Source: DATMTS01 sp035564555
GTDB lineage: Bacteria > Actinomycetota > Actinomycetes > Actinomycetales > Microbacteriaceae
Assembly: GCA_035564555.1 (NCBI GenBank)
Contig: DATMTS010000016.1
Coordinates: 1 to 52,663 of the forward strand
Length of the DNA: 52,663 nt
Reading direction: 5' to 3'
A program made the position numbers and the translations under genes. The notes under the pieces are model-generated. The model was not told the origin of the DNA and did no database searches. It worked only from the letters and a program-made list of their open reading frames with translations. Below, one piece after another: positions 42,092 through 50,148 of the stretch; positions within the stretch are counted from its first letter, which is position 1; each line of letters begins with the position of its first letter.

Positions 42092-42128
42092 TCAACCGGT
42101 CAGTTGATGCACCGGTTCAACCAGTTCA
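42092..42128. promoter_or_regulatory. TGAACYGGT repeats before the ABC/two-component operon
   Basis: Read on the minus strand, TGAACTGGT and TGAACCGGT stand in tandem (42111-42128 on the plus strand), and an inverted half AACCGGT is at 42094-42100 after ten bases. A TTGACC -35-like box overlaps them. They lie about 60-95 bp before the operon start in a 216-bp gap, so a binding array for the NarL-type regulator is plausible. Confidence 0.55.
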
Positions 42129-42249
42129 GCATCCGCATGGCCACGACGAGCTGACAAGGCTGGCCGTCCGACAAACACCACCCGGTCACTCCGTACGGCA
42201 GATCAGCGTGTTCAGGATCACAGCGCGCCCCAACGCACGAGGGGCGTAC

Positions 42250-43071
42250 TCAGCCGCGCGACGGCGCGTGCAGCGTCCCGCGGATGCGACGGGCGAGCGC
42301 ATCGGCCGTCTCGTTCATCCGTCCTGCCAGCTCCGGCCACTCCGACTCCGGGATGTTCTGGCGCGGGAACGTCACGGCGATTCCGGCCGCGGGCCATCCG
42401 ACATGGTCGAGCACGACGACGCCCAGGGATGCCATTCCCTCCGACACCTCTTCGTCCTCGAGCGCGAAGCCGCGTTGCCGGATGGCCTGCAGCATCGACC
42501 GCAATTCTCGGTAGCTGCCCGGGCCGCGCCCGGTGCGCTCGACGAAGGCGGAGGCATCCGGAAAGAGCGCGCGCAGTTGCGCCGCGGGCAGCGCCGAGAG
42601 CAGCGCGCGACCACTCGCCGTCAACTGGCTCGGCAGGCGCACCCCCACGCCCGTGACGAGCGCCGGGCGACGCGCGGCTCGCTCTTCGACCACGTACACG
42701 ACATCCCGACCGTGCAACACCGCGAGATGCGCACTCTCGCCCACCCGGTCGACGAGCTGCGCGATCAACGGTCGCCCGAGATGCGCAAGTGGTTGCTGGC
42801 GCGAGAACCCGGAGCTCAACTCGAGCGAACGCACTCCCAGGCCGTACCGGCGTTCCTCCGGCAGATGCACGACGAAGCCGTGCTCCTGCAGCACCGCGAG
42901 CAGGTGGTACACGCTCGAGCGCGGCAGACCGAGCGACGAGGCGATCGTTGCTGCCGGCACCGGTCCACGCTGGGATGCGAGCAGCGACAGGATGCGCAGC
43001 GTCTGGTCGGCCGCCGGCACCTTGGACGCCGCGGGTGCAGCGGGGATCGCATCCTCCCTCGATCCTGCCAT
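42250..43071 (-). CDS. IclR-family regulator of histidine use (putative)
   Basis: A 273-residue regulator with an N-terminal winged HTH (TIASSLGLPRSSVYHLLAVL, about 42-61) and an IclR effector domain (GVRSLELSSGF, HLGRPLIAQL, then LTASGRALLSALP). A strong AAGGGGG precedes the ATG. It diverges from hutH across 106 bp. An IclR-type repressor next to hut genes is common in actinobacteria, with urocanate as a usual signal, but this is by analogy. Confidence 0.92.
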   Translation of the reverse strand: MAGSREDAIPAAPAASKVPAADQTLRILSLLASQRGPVPAATIASSLGLPRSSVYHLLAVLQEHGFVVHLPEERRYGLGVRSLELSSGFSRQQPLAHLGRPLIAQLVDRVGESAHLAVLHGRDVVYVVEERAARRPALVTGVGVRLPSQLTASGRALLSALPAAQLRALFPDASAFVERTGRGPGSYRELRSMLQAIRQRGFALEDEEVSEGMASLGVVVLDHVGWPAAGIAVTFPRQNIPESEWPELAGRMNETADALARRIRGTLHAPSRG

Positions 43072-43177
43072 CGACCCCCCTTACCGATCCCATCTCAGCT
43101 TAGGGCGTCCGGAATCCCAGACGGCGGGTGCGCACACCGCGTTGTGGCGGGCATCGCGCTGTAGTGCAATCGGAGCT

Positions 43178-44791
43178 ATGGGCAGCACCACGAACATCCC
43201 CGCAGCCACCGCCACCGCCGCAGCCGCAGCTGCTGCGACCAGCGCGGCGGGCGGCGTCCCCACCGTCACCGTCGGCACCGGCCCGGTCACGATCGACGAC
43301 GTCGTCGCGGTCGCGCGGCTTGACGCACGGGTCGAACTCGACGTCGACGCCATGCTGCAGGTCGGGGCATCCCGAGCGATCATCGAATCGCTCGCAGACG
43401 ACCCAGAGCCGCACTACGGCATCTCCACCGGATTCGGCGCTCTCGCGACCACCTTCATCACCCCCGGGCGGCGAGCGCAACTGCAGGCCAGCCTGGTGCG
43501 CTCGCACGCCGCCGGCAGCGGAACCGAGGTCGAACGCGAGGTCGTTCGCGCCCTGATGCTGCTGCGGCTGTCCACCCTGATGACGGGCCGCACCGGCGTG
43601 CGCCGCCAGGTCGTCGAGACGTACGCCGCGGTGTTGAACGCTCATATCACCCCGATCGTGCACGAGTACGGATCGCTGGGCTGCTCCGGCGACCTCGCGC
43701 CGCTCGCCCATTGTGCACTGGCGATGATGGGCGAAGGGCAGGTGCGAGACGCGACCGGCGAGCTGGTCGATGCATCCGACGCGCTCGCCGCCGCGGGCAT
43801 CGAGCCGCTCGTGCTCGCCGAGAAGGAGGGCCTCGCCCTCATCAACGGCACCGACGGCATGCTCGGGATGCTCGCGCTCGCACTGCACGACCTCGCGCGG
43901 CTGCTCACCACGGCCGACATCGCAGCAGCGCTCAGCGTCGAGGCACTGCTCGGCACGGATGCCGTGTTCGCGGCGGATCTCCAGGCGTTGCGTCCGCAGA
44001 CGGGTCAGGCGCTGGCAGCGGCGAACCTGCGCGCTCTGCTCGACAGGTCGCCGATCGTGGCGAGCCACAAGGGTCCGGAATGCACACGGGTGCAGGATGC
44101 CTACTCGCTGCGCTGCGCTCCGCAGGTGCACGGCGCCGCACGTGACACCGCTGCCCATGCCACGCTCGTCGCGGAGCGCGAGCTCGCGGCGGCCGTCGAC
44201 AATCCGGTGCTCACACTCGATGGCCGGGTCGAGTCGAACGGCAACTTCCACGGCGCGCCGATCGGCTACGTGCTCGACTTCCTCGCCATCGCGATCGCCG
44301 ACGTCGCCGGCATGAGCGAGCGGCGCACCGACCGCTTCCTCGACCCCGCCCGCAACCAAGGGCTGCCGCCGTTCCTCGCGCACGAGGTCGGGGTGGATTC
44401 GGGCCTGATGATCGCCCAGTACACCGCGGCGGGAATCGTGAGCGAATTGAAGCGCCTGGCGGTGCCGGCGTCGGTGGATTCGATCCCATCATCGGCGATG
44501 CAGGAGGACCACGTGTCGATGGGCTGGGCGGCGGCGCGCAAGCTGCGGCGTGCGCTCGATGGGCTCACGCGCGTTCTCGCGATCGAGGTGCTGACCGCTA
44601 CACGCGGATTGGACCTGCGTGCACCGCTGGTGCCCGGGCCCGCGACGGGCGCCGTGCGAGACCTGGTGCGGGCGTACGTCGGCGGACCGGGTCCCGACCG
44701 TCAGCTCTCACCCGAGATCGAGGCCGTCGCTGGGCTGGTGGGTTCCGGCGAGGTCGTGGCGGCCGCGGCATCCATCACGGGCCTGGCCTGA
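43178..44791 (+). CDS. hutH: Histidine ammonia-lyase HutH
   Basis: A 537-residue enzyme converting L-histidine to urocanate and ammonia. The self-formed MIO cofactor site reads Cys169-Ser170-Gly171 (GSLGCSGDLAPLAH) where Ala-Ser-Gly is canonical. The catalytic Tyr/Gly region YGISTGFGALA, the substrate region RVQDAYSLRCAPQVHG and QEDHVSMG are present. The first 25 residues are alanine-rich and disordered. ATG 43178 follows CGGAG. First of hutHUI; 37 bp precede hutU. Confidence 0.97.
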   Translation: MGSTTNIPAATATAAAAAAATSAAGGVPTVTVGTGPVTIDDVVAVARLDARVELDVDAMLQVGASRAIIESLADDPEPHYGISTGFGALATTFITPGRRAQLQASLVRSHAAGSGTEVEREVVRALMLLRLSTLMTGRTGVRRQVVETYAAVLNAHITPIVHEYGSLGCSGDLAPLAHCALAMMGEGQVRDATGELVDASDALAAAGIEPLVLAEKEGLALINGTDGMLGMLALALHDLARLLTTADIAAALSVEALLGTDAVFAADLQALRPQTGQALAAANLRALLDRSPIVASHKGPECTRVQDAYSLRCAPQVHGAARDTAAHATLVAERELAAAVDNPVLTLDGRVESNGNFHGAPIGYVLDFLAIAIADVAGMSERRTDRFLDPARNQGLPPFLAHEVGVDSGLMIAQYTAAGIVSELKRLAVPASVDSIPSSAMQEDHVSMGWAAARKLRRALDGLTRVLAIEVLTATRGLDLRAPLVPGPATGAVRDLVRAYVGGPGPDRQLSPEIEAVAGLVGSGEVVAAAASITGLA

Positions 44792-44828
44792 ACCGAACCG
44801 ACACGATGACCCGACGAAGGAGTCTGAG

Positions 44829-46538
44829 ATGACCATGACCGAAGAGAACGCGGCCGCGGCCGGGGCACCGCGCACCGTGCACGCTCCGCGCGGCACGACG
44901 CTCACCGCGAAGAGCTGGCAGACCGAGGCGCCGTTGCGGATGATCCAGAACAACCTCGACCCGGAGGTCGCCGAGCGACCCGACGACCTGGTCGTGTACG
45001 GCGGCACCGGCAAGGCCGCGCGCAACTGGGAGTGCTTCGACGCCATCGTGCGCACCCTCGCCGAGCTGGAGAGCGACGAGACCCTGCTCGTTCAGTCCGG
45101 CAAACCGGTCGGCGTGTTCCGCACGCACGAATGGGCGCCGCGTGTGCTGATCGCGAACTCGAACCTGGTCGGCGACTGGGCGACCTGGCCCGAGTTCCGC
45201 CGACTCGAGTCGCTCGGACTCACGATGTACGGGCAGATGACGGCCGGCAGCTGGATCTACATCGGCAGTCAGGGCATCCTGCAGGGCACTTATGAGACCT
45301 TCGCCGCGGTGGCACGCAAGATCGCCGGCCGCACCGGGGGCCCCGACGGGCACGGTGACGGGTCGCTGGCCGGAACACTCACCCTGACCGGCGGATGCGG
45401 GGGCATGGGCGGGGCCCAGCCGCTCGCCGTCACCATGAACGAGGGCGTCGTGCTGATCGTCGACGTCGACCGGGCGAGGTTGCAGCGCCGCATCGACCAC
45501 GGCTACCTCGATGAGCTCGCAACCGGCGTCGACGACGCCGTCGAACGCGTCACCGCAGCCAAGAACGAGCGACGACCGTTGTCAGTCGGACTGGTCGGCA
45601 ACGCGGCGAGCGTGTTCCCCGAGCTGCTCTCGCGCGGCGTCCCGATTGACATCGTCACCGATCAGACCAGCGCGCACGACCCGCTGTCGTATTTGCCGGA
45701 AGGCATTTCGGTCGAGGAATGGCACCCAGCGGCCGAGGCCGACCCGGAGGGTTTCACCGAGAAGGCACGGGCATCGATGGCGAAGCAGGTGGAGGCCATG
45801 GTCGGCTTCCTGGATGCCGGTGCTGAGGTGTTCGACTACGGCAACTCGATCCGCGCCGAGGCGCAGCTGGGCGGGTACCAGCGTGCGTTCGACTTCCCGG
45901 GCTTCGTGCCCGCGCACATCCGTCCGCTCTTCGAAGAGGGCAAGGGGCCGTTCCGCTGGGTCGCGCTCTCGGGCGATCCGGCCGATATCGCCGTGACCGA
46001 TCAGGCGGTCCTCGATCTGTTCCCCGAAGACGACCAGCTGCGGCGTTGGATCACGAAGGCATCCGAGAAGGTGCACTTCGAGGGCCTGCCCGCGCGGATC
46101 TGCTGGCTCGGCTACCAGCAACGGCACCTGGCCGGGCTCAGGTTCAACGAGCTCGTGGCATCCGGAGCGGTCTCGGCGCCGATCGTGATCGGGCGCGACC
46201 ACCTCGACTCGGGTTCGGTGGCCTCGCCGTATCGCGAGACCGAGGCCATGAAAGACGGGTCGGATGCCATCGCCGACTGGCCGCTGCTGAACGCACTGCT
46301 GAACACCGCCTCCGGTGCGACGTGGGTGTCGATCCACCATGGCGGCGGCGTCGGAATCGGACGCTCGATCCACGCAGGACAAGTGGTGGTGGCCGACGGC
46401 ACGGCGCTGGCCGCGCAGAAGATCGCGCGCGTGCTGGTCAACGACCCCGGCTCGGGCGTGATGCGCCACGTGGACGCGGGTTACGAGCACGCGGCCGACG
46501 TCGCTCGCGAGCGCGGCCTGAAGATCCCGATGCTCTAG
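44829..46538 (+). CDS. hutU: Urocanate hydratase HutU
   Basis: A 569-residue NAD-dependent urocanase. It shows the family stretches YGGTGKAARNWECFDAI, GSQGILQGTYETFAAVA, the NAD-binding TGGCGGMGGAQPLA, FDYGNSIRAEAQLGG, and the active-site region ARICWLGYQQRHLAGL. Length is as usual. GGAG lies before the ATG. Converts urocanate to imidazolone propionate. Confidence 0.98.
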   Translation: MTMTEENAAAAGAPRTVHAPRGTTLTAKSWQTEAPLRMIQNNLDPEVAERPDDLVVYGGTGKAARNWECFDAIVRTLAELESDETLLVQSGKPVGVFRTHEWAPRVLIANSNLVGDWATWPEFRRLESLGLTMYGQMTAGSWIYIGSQGILQGTYETFAAVARKIAGRTGGPDGHGDGSLAGTLTLTGGCGGMGGAQPLAVTMNEGVVLIVDVDRARLQRRIDHGYLDELATGVDDAVERVTAAKNERRPLSVGLVGNAASVFPELLSRGVPIDIVTDQTSAHDPLSYLPEGISVEEWHPAAEADPEGFTEKARASMAKQVEAMVGFLDAGAEVFDYGNSIRAEAQLGGYQRAFDFPGFVPAHIRPLFEEGKGPFRWVALSGDPADIAVTDQAVLDLFPEDDQLRRWITKASEKVHFEGLPARICWLGYQQRHLAGLRFNELVASGAVSAPIVIGRDHLDSGSVASPYRETEAMKDGSDAIADWPLLNALLNTASGATWVSIHHGGGVGIGRSIHAGQVVVADGTALAAQKIARVLVNDPGSGVMRHVDAGYEHAADVARERGLKIPML

Positions 46539-46548
46539 CCTGGCGCGT

Positions 46549-46554
46549 TACGTT
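46549..46554 (+). promoter_or_regulatory. Possible leaderless -10 box of hutI
   Basis: TACGTT stands six bases before ATG 46561, the same spacing as at recQ and the MarR gene. hutI may thus have an internal promoter. It could be chance, since hutI sits 22 bp after hutU. Confidence 0.3.
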
Positions 46555-46560
46555 TGCGGG

Positions 46561-47772
46561 ATGTCGGCGGTCGGAGCTGCGGACGGGAAGCTGGAGGCCA
46601 TGGGCACGCATGTGATCACGAACATCGGGCAGCTCGTCACGAATGATCCGAACGTCGGCGACGGCTCGGCGCTGGGGGTGCTCCGGGATGCGGCGGTGCT
46701 CGTCGAGGATGATCGCATCGCGTGGGTGGGCGGCAGCTGCGCCGCGCCGGCCGCCGATGCGATGACGGATGTCGGCGGCTCCGCCGTCATCCCGGGTTTC
46801 GTCGACAGTCACAGCCACCTTGTGTTCGCCGGCGATCGTGCGGCCGAGTTCGAGGCCCGGATGGCCGGCCGGAAGTATTCCGCCGGAGGCATCCGTTACA
46901 CCGTCGGGGCGACCCGCGGTGCGACCACCGCCGAGTTGACCGCGGCGGCCGTCGCGCTCGCGGCTGAGGCGCTCGCGCAAGGCACTACGACCCTCGAGAT
47001 CAAGAGCGGATACGGGCTGACCGTCGACGATGAGCGACGTCAGCTCGAGATCGCCCGCACGATCACCGACGAGGTCACCTACCTGGGCGCCCACGTCGTG
47101 CCGCCCGAATTCGTCGATGACCCCGATGCGTACGTCGACCTCGTTGTGGGCGACATGCTCGACGCGTGCGCTCCACTCGCGCGTTGGATCGACGTGTTCT
47201 GCGAGACCGGCGCATTCACACCGCAGCAGTCCCGTCGCATCCTGACCGCGGGCGCGGCCCGCGGCCTCGGAGTGCGCGTGCACGCCGGCCAGCTCGGCGC
47301 CGGCGACGGGGTGCGGCTCGCGGTCGAGTTGGATGCCGCCTCGGTCGATCACTGCACCTACCTCAGTGACGCGGACATCCAAGCGTTGGCTTCTTCGGAC
47401 ACTGTCGCGACTCTGCTGCCGGGCGTCGAATTCTCGACGCGGCACCCGTACCCGGATGCCCGTCGGCTGATCGATGCCGGAGTGACGGTCGCGCTCGCCA
47501 GCGACTGCAACCCGGGCTCGTCGTTCACCTCGTCGATGCCGTTCTGCATTGCGCTGGCCGTGCGCGAGATGGGCATGACCCCGGCCGAGGCGCTCTGGGC
47601 CGCCACCGCCGGCGGGGCGGTGGCGCTGCGCAGGTCGGATGTCGGCCGCATCACGACCGGCGCACGGGCCGATCTGGTGGCCCTCCGCGCTCCGACTCAC
47701 GTGCACCTGTCCTACCGACCCGGCGTCCCGCTGGTCGACCGGGTCTGGAAGGCCGGGACGGCCGTCGACTGA
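46561..47772 (+). CDS. hutI: Imidazolonepropionase HutI
   Basis: A 403-residue amidohydrolase that opens imidazolone propionate to N-formimidoyl-L-glutamate. Metal ligands are in GFVDSHSHLVFAG (two His), VHAGQLGAGDG (His) and ALASDCNPGSS (Asp); the substrate region is KSGYGLTVDDE. The start is open: ATG 46561 is used, but ATG 46600 (GGAGG two bases upstream, then MGTHVITNIGQLVTND) is closer to the family N-terminus. Confidence 0.96.
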   Translation: MSAVGAADGKLEAMGTHVITNIGQLVTNDPNVGDGSALGVLRDAAVLVEDDRIAWVGGSCAAPAADAMTDVGGSAVIPGFVDSHSHLVFAGDRAAEFEARMAGRKYSAGGIRYTVGATRGATTAELTAAAVALAAEALAQGTTTLEIKSGYGLTVDDERRQLEIARTITDEVTYLGAHVVPPEFVDDPDAYVDLVVGDMLDACAPLARWIDVFCETGAFTPQQSRRILTAGAARGLGVRVHAGQLGAGDGVRLAVELDAASVDHCTYLSDADIQALASSDTVATLLPGVEFSTRHPYPDARRLIDAGVTVALASDCNPGSSFTSSMPFCIALAVREMGMTPAEALWAATAGGAVALRRSDVGRITTGARADLVALRAPTHVHLSYRPGVPLVDRVWKAGTAVD

Positions 47773-47898
47773 CCTGGCCCGTCGAGCGGCGCGGCCGACG
47801 CTGAGGCGCGCGCGATGAGCGATGATGCCACCGATGAGCACGGCCCGCTCGCCTTCGTGGCGGGCGCCGTCGAGCGGCGCCGGCGGTCGTTGAGTTCG

Positions 47899-48822
47899 CT
47901 ACTTTCGCAGAGCGAACCCGGCGAGCGCCTCCAGCACGCATAGCGCCGCGAGACGCACCGTGCGCCCGTCGGGCGCGTCAGCTGTGGCATCCACCTCAGC
48001 GATGTCGATCGAGCGCAGCAACGGATGCCTCGCCGCCGTCCGCACCGCGGCACGCAACTCGTGGGCCGAGATGCCGCCGGGAACCGATGCCGGGCATCCC
48101 GGCGCGACCGACCGGTCGCAGGCATCCACGTCGACGTCGAGGTGGATCGGACCGGATGCCGCGCCGGCGAGCTGCAGCGCCTCGGCCATGACGTCGGCGA
48201 TCGGCCGGCGCAGCAGCTCGTCCCGATGGATGACGGTGATGCCCAGCTCGGTCGCTCGGCGGGAGTAGGCGGCGGAGTTCGCGAAGTCGGCGATGCCGAT
48301 CTGCACGACACGCCGGCCGTCGAGTCCGTAGTCCTCGATGAGGCGCCGCACGGGGGAACCGTTGCTCGCCCCGTCGCGCAGGTCGTGATGCGCATCGATC
48401 GTGACGAGGCCGGCGCGTGCGAGGTCGCCGCCGAATGCACCGAGCGCGGTGGGAATCGTGAGCGCGTTGTCGCCGCCCAGAGCGATGACGACGGATGCGC
48501 GGGCGGCGGCGCGAGCGACCAGGTCGCGTGCCCGAGCCTCACCGGCCTCGCCGTGCGGGTCGTCGGCGTCGCCGAAGTCGGCGACGCGCAATGCGCCGAG
48601 CTCGACCCCGCCGTGCACTCCGCGGTCGGGCGCGAGAAATCCGCTGTACCGGCGCAGCGCCTCGCGAATCGCTTCCGGCGTCTCGCCGGTACCCCCCGGG
48701 GTGAGGGAGGTGCGCCAGGTCGGGATGCCGACGACTGCGACATCGAGTTCGCCCTCCATCGCAGCGGGATCAGGAAAGTCGCCGGTCCGCGGCCACAGCG
48801 GGTCGGATGCGAGAGACGCCAT
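47899..48822 (-). CDS. hutG: Formimidoylglutamase HutG (arginase family)
   Basis: A 307-residue arginase-fold enzyme expected to hydrolyse N-formimidoyl-glutamate to glutamate and formamide. Mn-ligand motifs are TIDAHHDLRDG (Asp143, His145, Asp147) and HLDVDVDACDRSVAPG. The first ligand motif is GGDN (Asn119) where most arginases have GGDH. It is convergent with hutI and so not in the hutHUI operon. ATG 48822 has TAGCCT seven bases upstream and no ribosome binding site. Other ureohydrolase substrates are possible, but the hut context is strong. Confidence 0.9.
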   Translation of the reverse strand: MASLASDPLWPRTGDFPDPAAMEGELDVAVVGIPTWRTSLTPGGTGETPEAIREALRRYSGFLAPDRGVHGGVELGALRVADFGDADDPHGEAGEARARDLVARAAARASVVIALGGDNALTIPTALGAFGGDLARAGLVTIDAHHDLRDGASNGSPVRRLIEDYGLDGRRVVQIGIADFANSAAYSRRATELGITVIHRDELLRRPIADVMAEALQLAGAASGPIHLDVDVDACDRSVAPGCPASVPGGISAHELRAAVRTAARHPLLRSIDIAEVDATADAPDGRTVRLAALCVLEALAGFALRK

Positions 48823-48829
48823 GATCGTC

Positions 48830-48835
48830 AGGCTA
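48830..48835 (-). promoter_or_regulatory. Putative leaderless -10 box of hutG
   Basis: On the minus strand TAGCCT is followed by seven bases and ATG 48822. No Shine-Dalgarno lies between. Confidence 0.45.
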
Positions 48836-49132
48836 GAGGCATCCCGCGCCCGATGCGATGTGCCCGTCGACGTTGACGTCCGGCATCCCGGACTCGGACT
48901 AGATGCGCCCGCGCGACGGTCGCCCGTCAGTTTCATACGCCGCACGCTGAGGTCGAGCGAGATACGCATCGGGCCACGGTCGCCGCGCGCCAGAAGTCAC
49001 GCCATGCGCCACCAAACGTGGCGCGCACCGCGAGAAGTGGCGCAGGGCGAAAGCGGCTTCGGCTAAGAGGCGTATCAGCAGCGCCTCGCCGGGCGCGCGG
49101 TGCCGGCGACGAGCGGCCGGCGCGACGCACCC
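48836..49132. other. Gene-free stretch between hutG and the VOC gene
   Basis: No convincing gene on either strand. It holds the upstream side of hutG, a hairpin (GCGCCAC, loop CAAAC, GTGGCGC at 49006-49024), and two related words around AGAAGT (about 48990 and 49033) next to GTGGCGC or its complement. The rest shows nothing that I can name. Confidence 0.5.
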
Positions 49133-49510
49133 TTACGGGTCGTGCCGTGGCTCGTGGCTGACCAACCCGACGGTGTTGCCCTCGCTGTCCCGGATGAATC
49201 CCATCCACTCGTCTGTTCCGGCGGGTCCGAGCGAGTCGTCCTGGTGACTGAAGATCACGTGCGGCTCGTCGATGATCTCGACGCCGCGGGCCCGCGCTGC
49301 GTCGATGGATGCCTGCGCGTCGTCCACCTGCAGGTAGATGACGGCCGACGGCGCGTTCTTCTCCAGCAGCAACCGCGATACGCCGACGTTGAAGAACAGC
49401 AGCCCCGGCGGCTCGAATCGACCGGCCGGCTCCTCGCCGAGCAACTGCGTGTAGAACGCCGCGGCGCGGTCGAGGTCTTCGGCGTGTTGTGCGACCTGCA
49501 GAATCTCCAT
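49133..49510 (-). CDS. VOC-family (glyoxalase-like) protein
   Basis: A 125-residue VOC-fold protein: MEILQVAQHAEDLDRAAAFY at the start, LLFFNVGVSRLLLEK in the middle, VIYLQVDDAQASIDAARARG opening the second module and MGFIRDSEGNTVGLVSHEP at the end. AAGGAG precedes ATG 49510. Metal-ligand candidates are His9 and the Glu of DSEGN. Substrate unknown. It stands alone. Confidence 0.88.
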   Translation of the reverse strand: MEILQVAQHAEDLDRAAAFYTQLLGEEPAGRFEPPGLLFFNVGVSRLLLEKNAPSAVIYLQVDDAQASIDAARARGVEIIDEPHVIFSHQDDSLGPAGTDEWMGFIRDSEGNTVGLVSHEPRHDP

Positions 49511-49655
49511 CGCGGTCTCCTTCGGCTTATGCCTCAAGTATCCCGCCGGGTTCGGGCGGTGCGCTTCCCTGTGCGGCCGCCTGCCCTCCGCAGCTCGGTG
49601 CGTGCCTCGGCCGGCTTTGAGCTTCTCGGTCGCGACGCCGCCGTTCCGCGCTACC

Positions 49656-50135
49656 TCAGCGCCGGAAGCGGGCGTGCGGCTCGTCGGCGACCGCGGCGTG
49701 GATGCGCGACGCGTAGCCCTCGTCCATCGGCGGAAGTTGCGCCACAGGGAACCAGCGGGCGTCCGTGTTCTCGTCGTCGCCGACGGCGGGCTCCCCCGAC
49801 ACCCATCGACAGCGGAAGGTCAGATCGAGGTACTGCGCCTGATCGCCGTTCGCGTATTCGATCGCGTGACTGACGCCCACGGATGCCAGTCGCTCGGCCA
49901 CCGCGACGACGCTCGCCTCTTCGAGCACCTCGCGTTCGGCGGCCACCGCCGGCTGTTCGCCCGGGTCGATGATGCCGGTCACGGGCGTCCACTCGCCGGT
50001 GTCCGCGCGACGCACGCAGAGCAGTTCCACGTCGTCGCCCTCGCCGCGCAGCACCACCGCCGTCACGCCGCTGAGCCACAGCGGATGCGTGCCGATCTTC
50101 TCGCGCAACGCCAGGATGAAATCGGGGGTCGGCAT
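49656..50135 (-). CDS. NUDIX hydrolase
   Basis: A 159-residue protein. The Nudix box is visible as GIIDPGEQPAVAAEREVLEE followed by ASV, i.e. the GX5EX7REUXEEXXX pattern with the first Gly in GIIDPGE. Preceding it is LCVRRADTGEWTPVTG. This type cleaves nucleoside diphosphate derivatives such as ADP-ribose or damaged nucleotides. ATG 50135 with TAGGCT seven bases upstream suggests a leaderless start within the end of the RND gene. Confidence 0.92.
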   Translation of the reverse strand: MPTPDFILALREKIGTHPLWLSGVTAVVLRGEGDDVELLCVRRADTGEWTPVTGIIDPGEQPAVAAEREVLEEASVVAVAERLASVGVSHAIEYANGDQAQYLDLTFRCRWVSGEPAVGDDENTDARWFPVAQLPPMDEGYASRIHAAVADEPHARFRR

Positions 50136-50142
50136 GCGACCG

Positions 50143-50148
50143 AGCCTA
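50143..50148 (-). promoter_or_regulatory. Putative -10 box of the NUDIX gene, overlapping the RND stop codon
   Basis: TAGGCT (minus strand) begins with the TAG stop of the upstream RND gene and lies seven bases before ATG 50135. The promoter is thus embedded in the upstream gene's end. Confidence 0.4.

Noticed and set aside
47816..47944. Small plus-strand frame (MSDDATDEHG...) after hutI
   Set aside because: It runs into the 3' part of hutG on the other strand, has no ribosome binding site and no family match.
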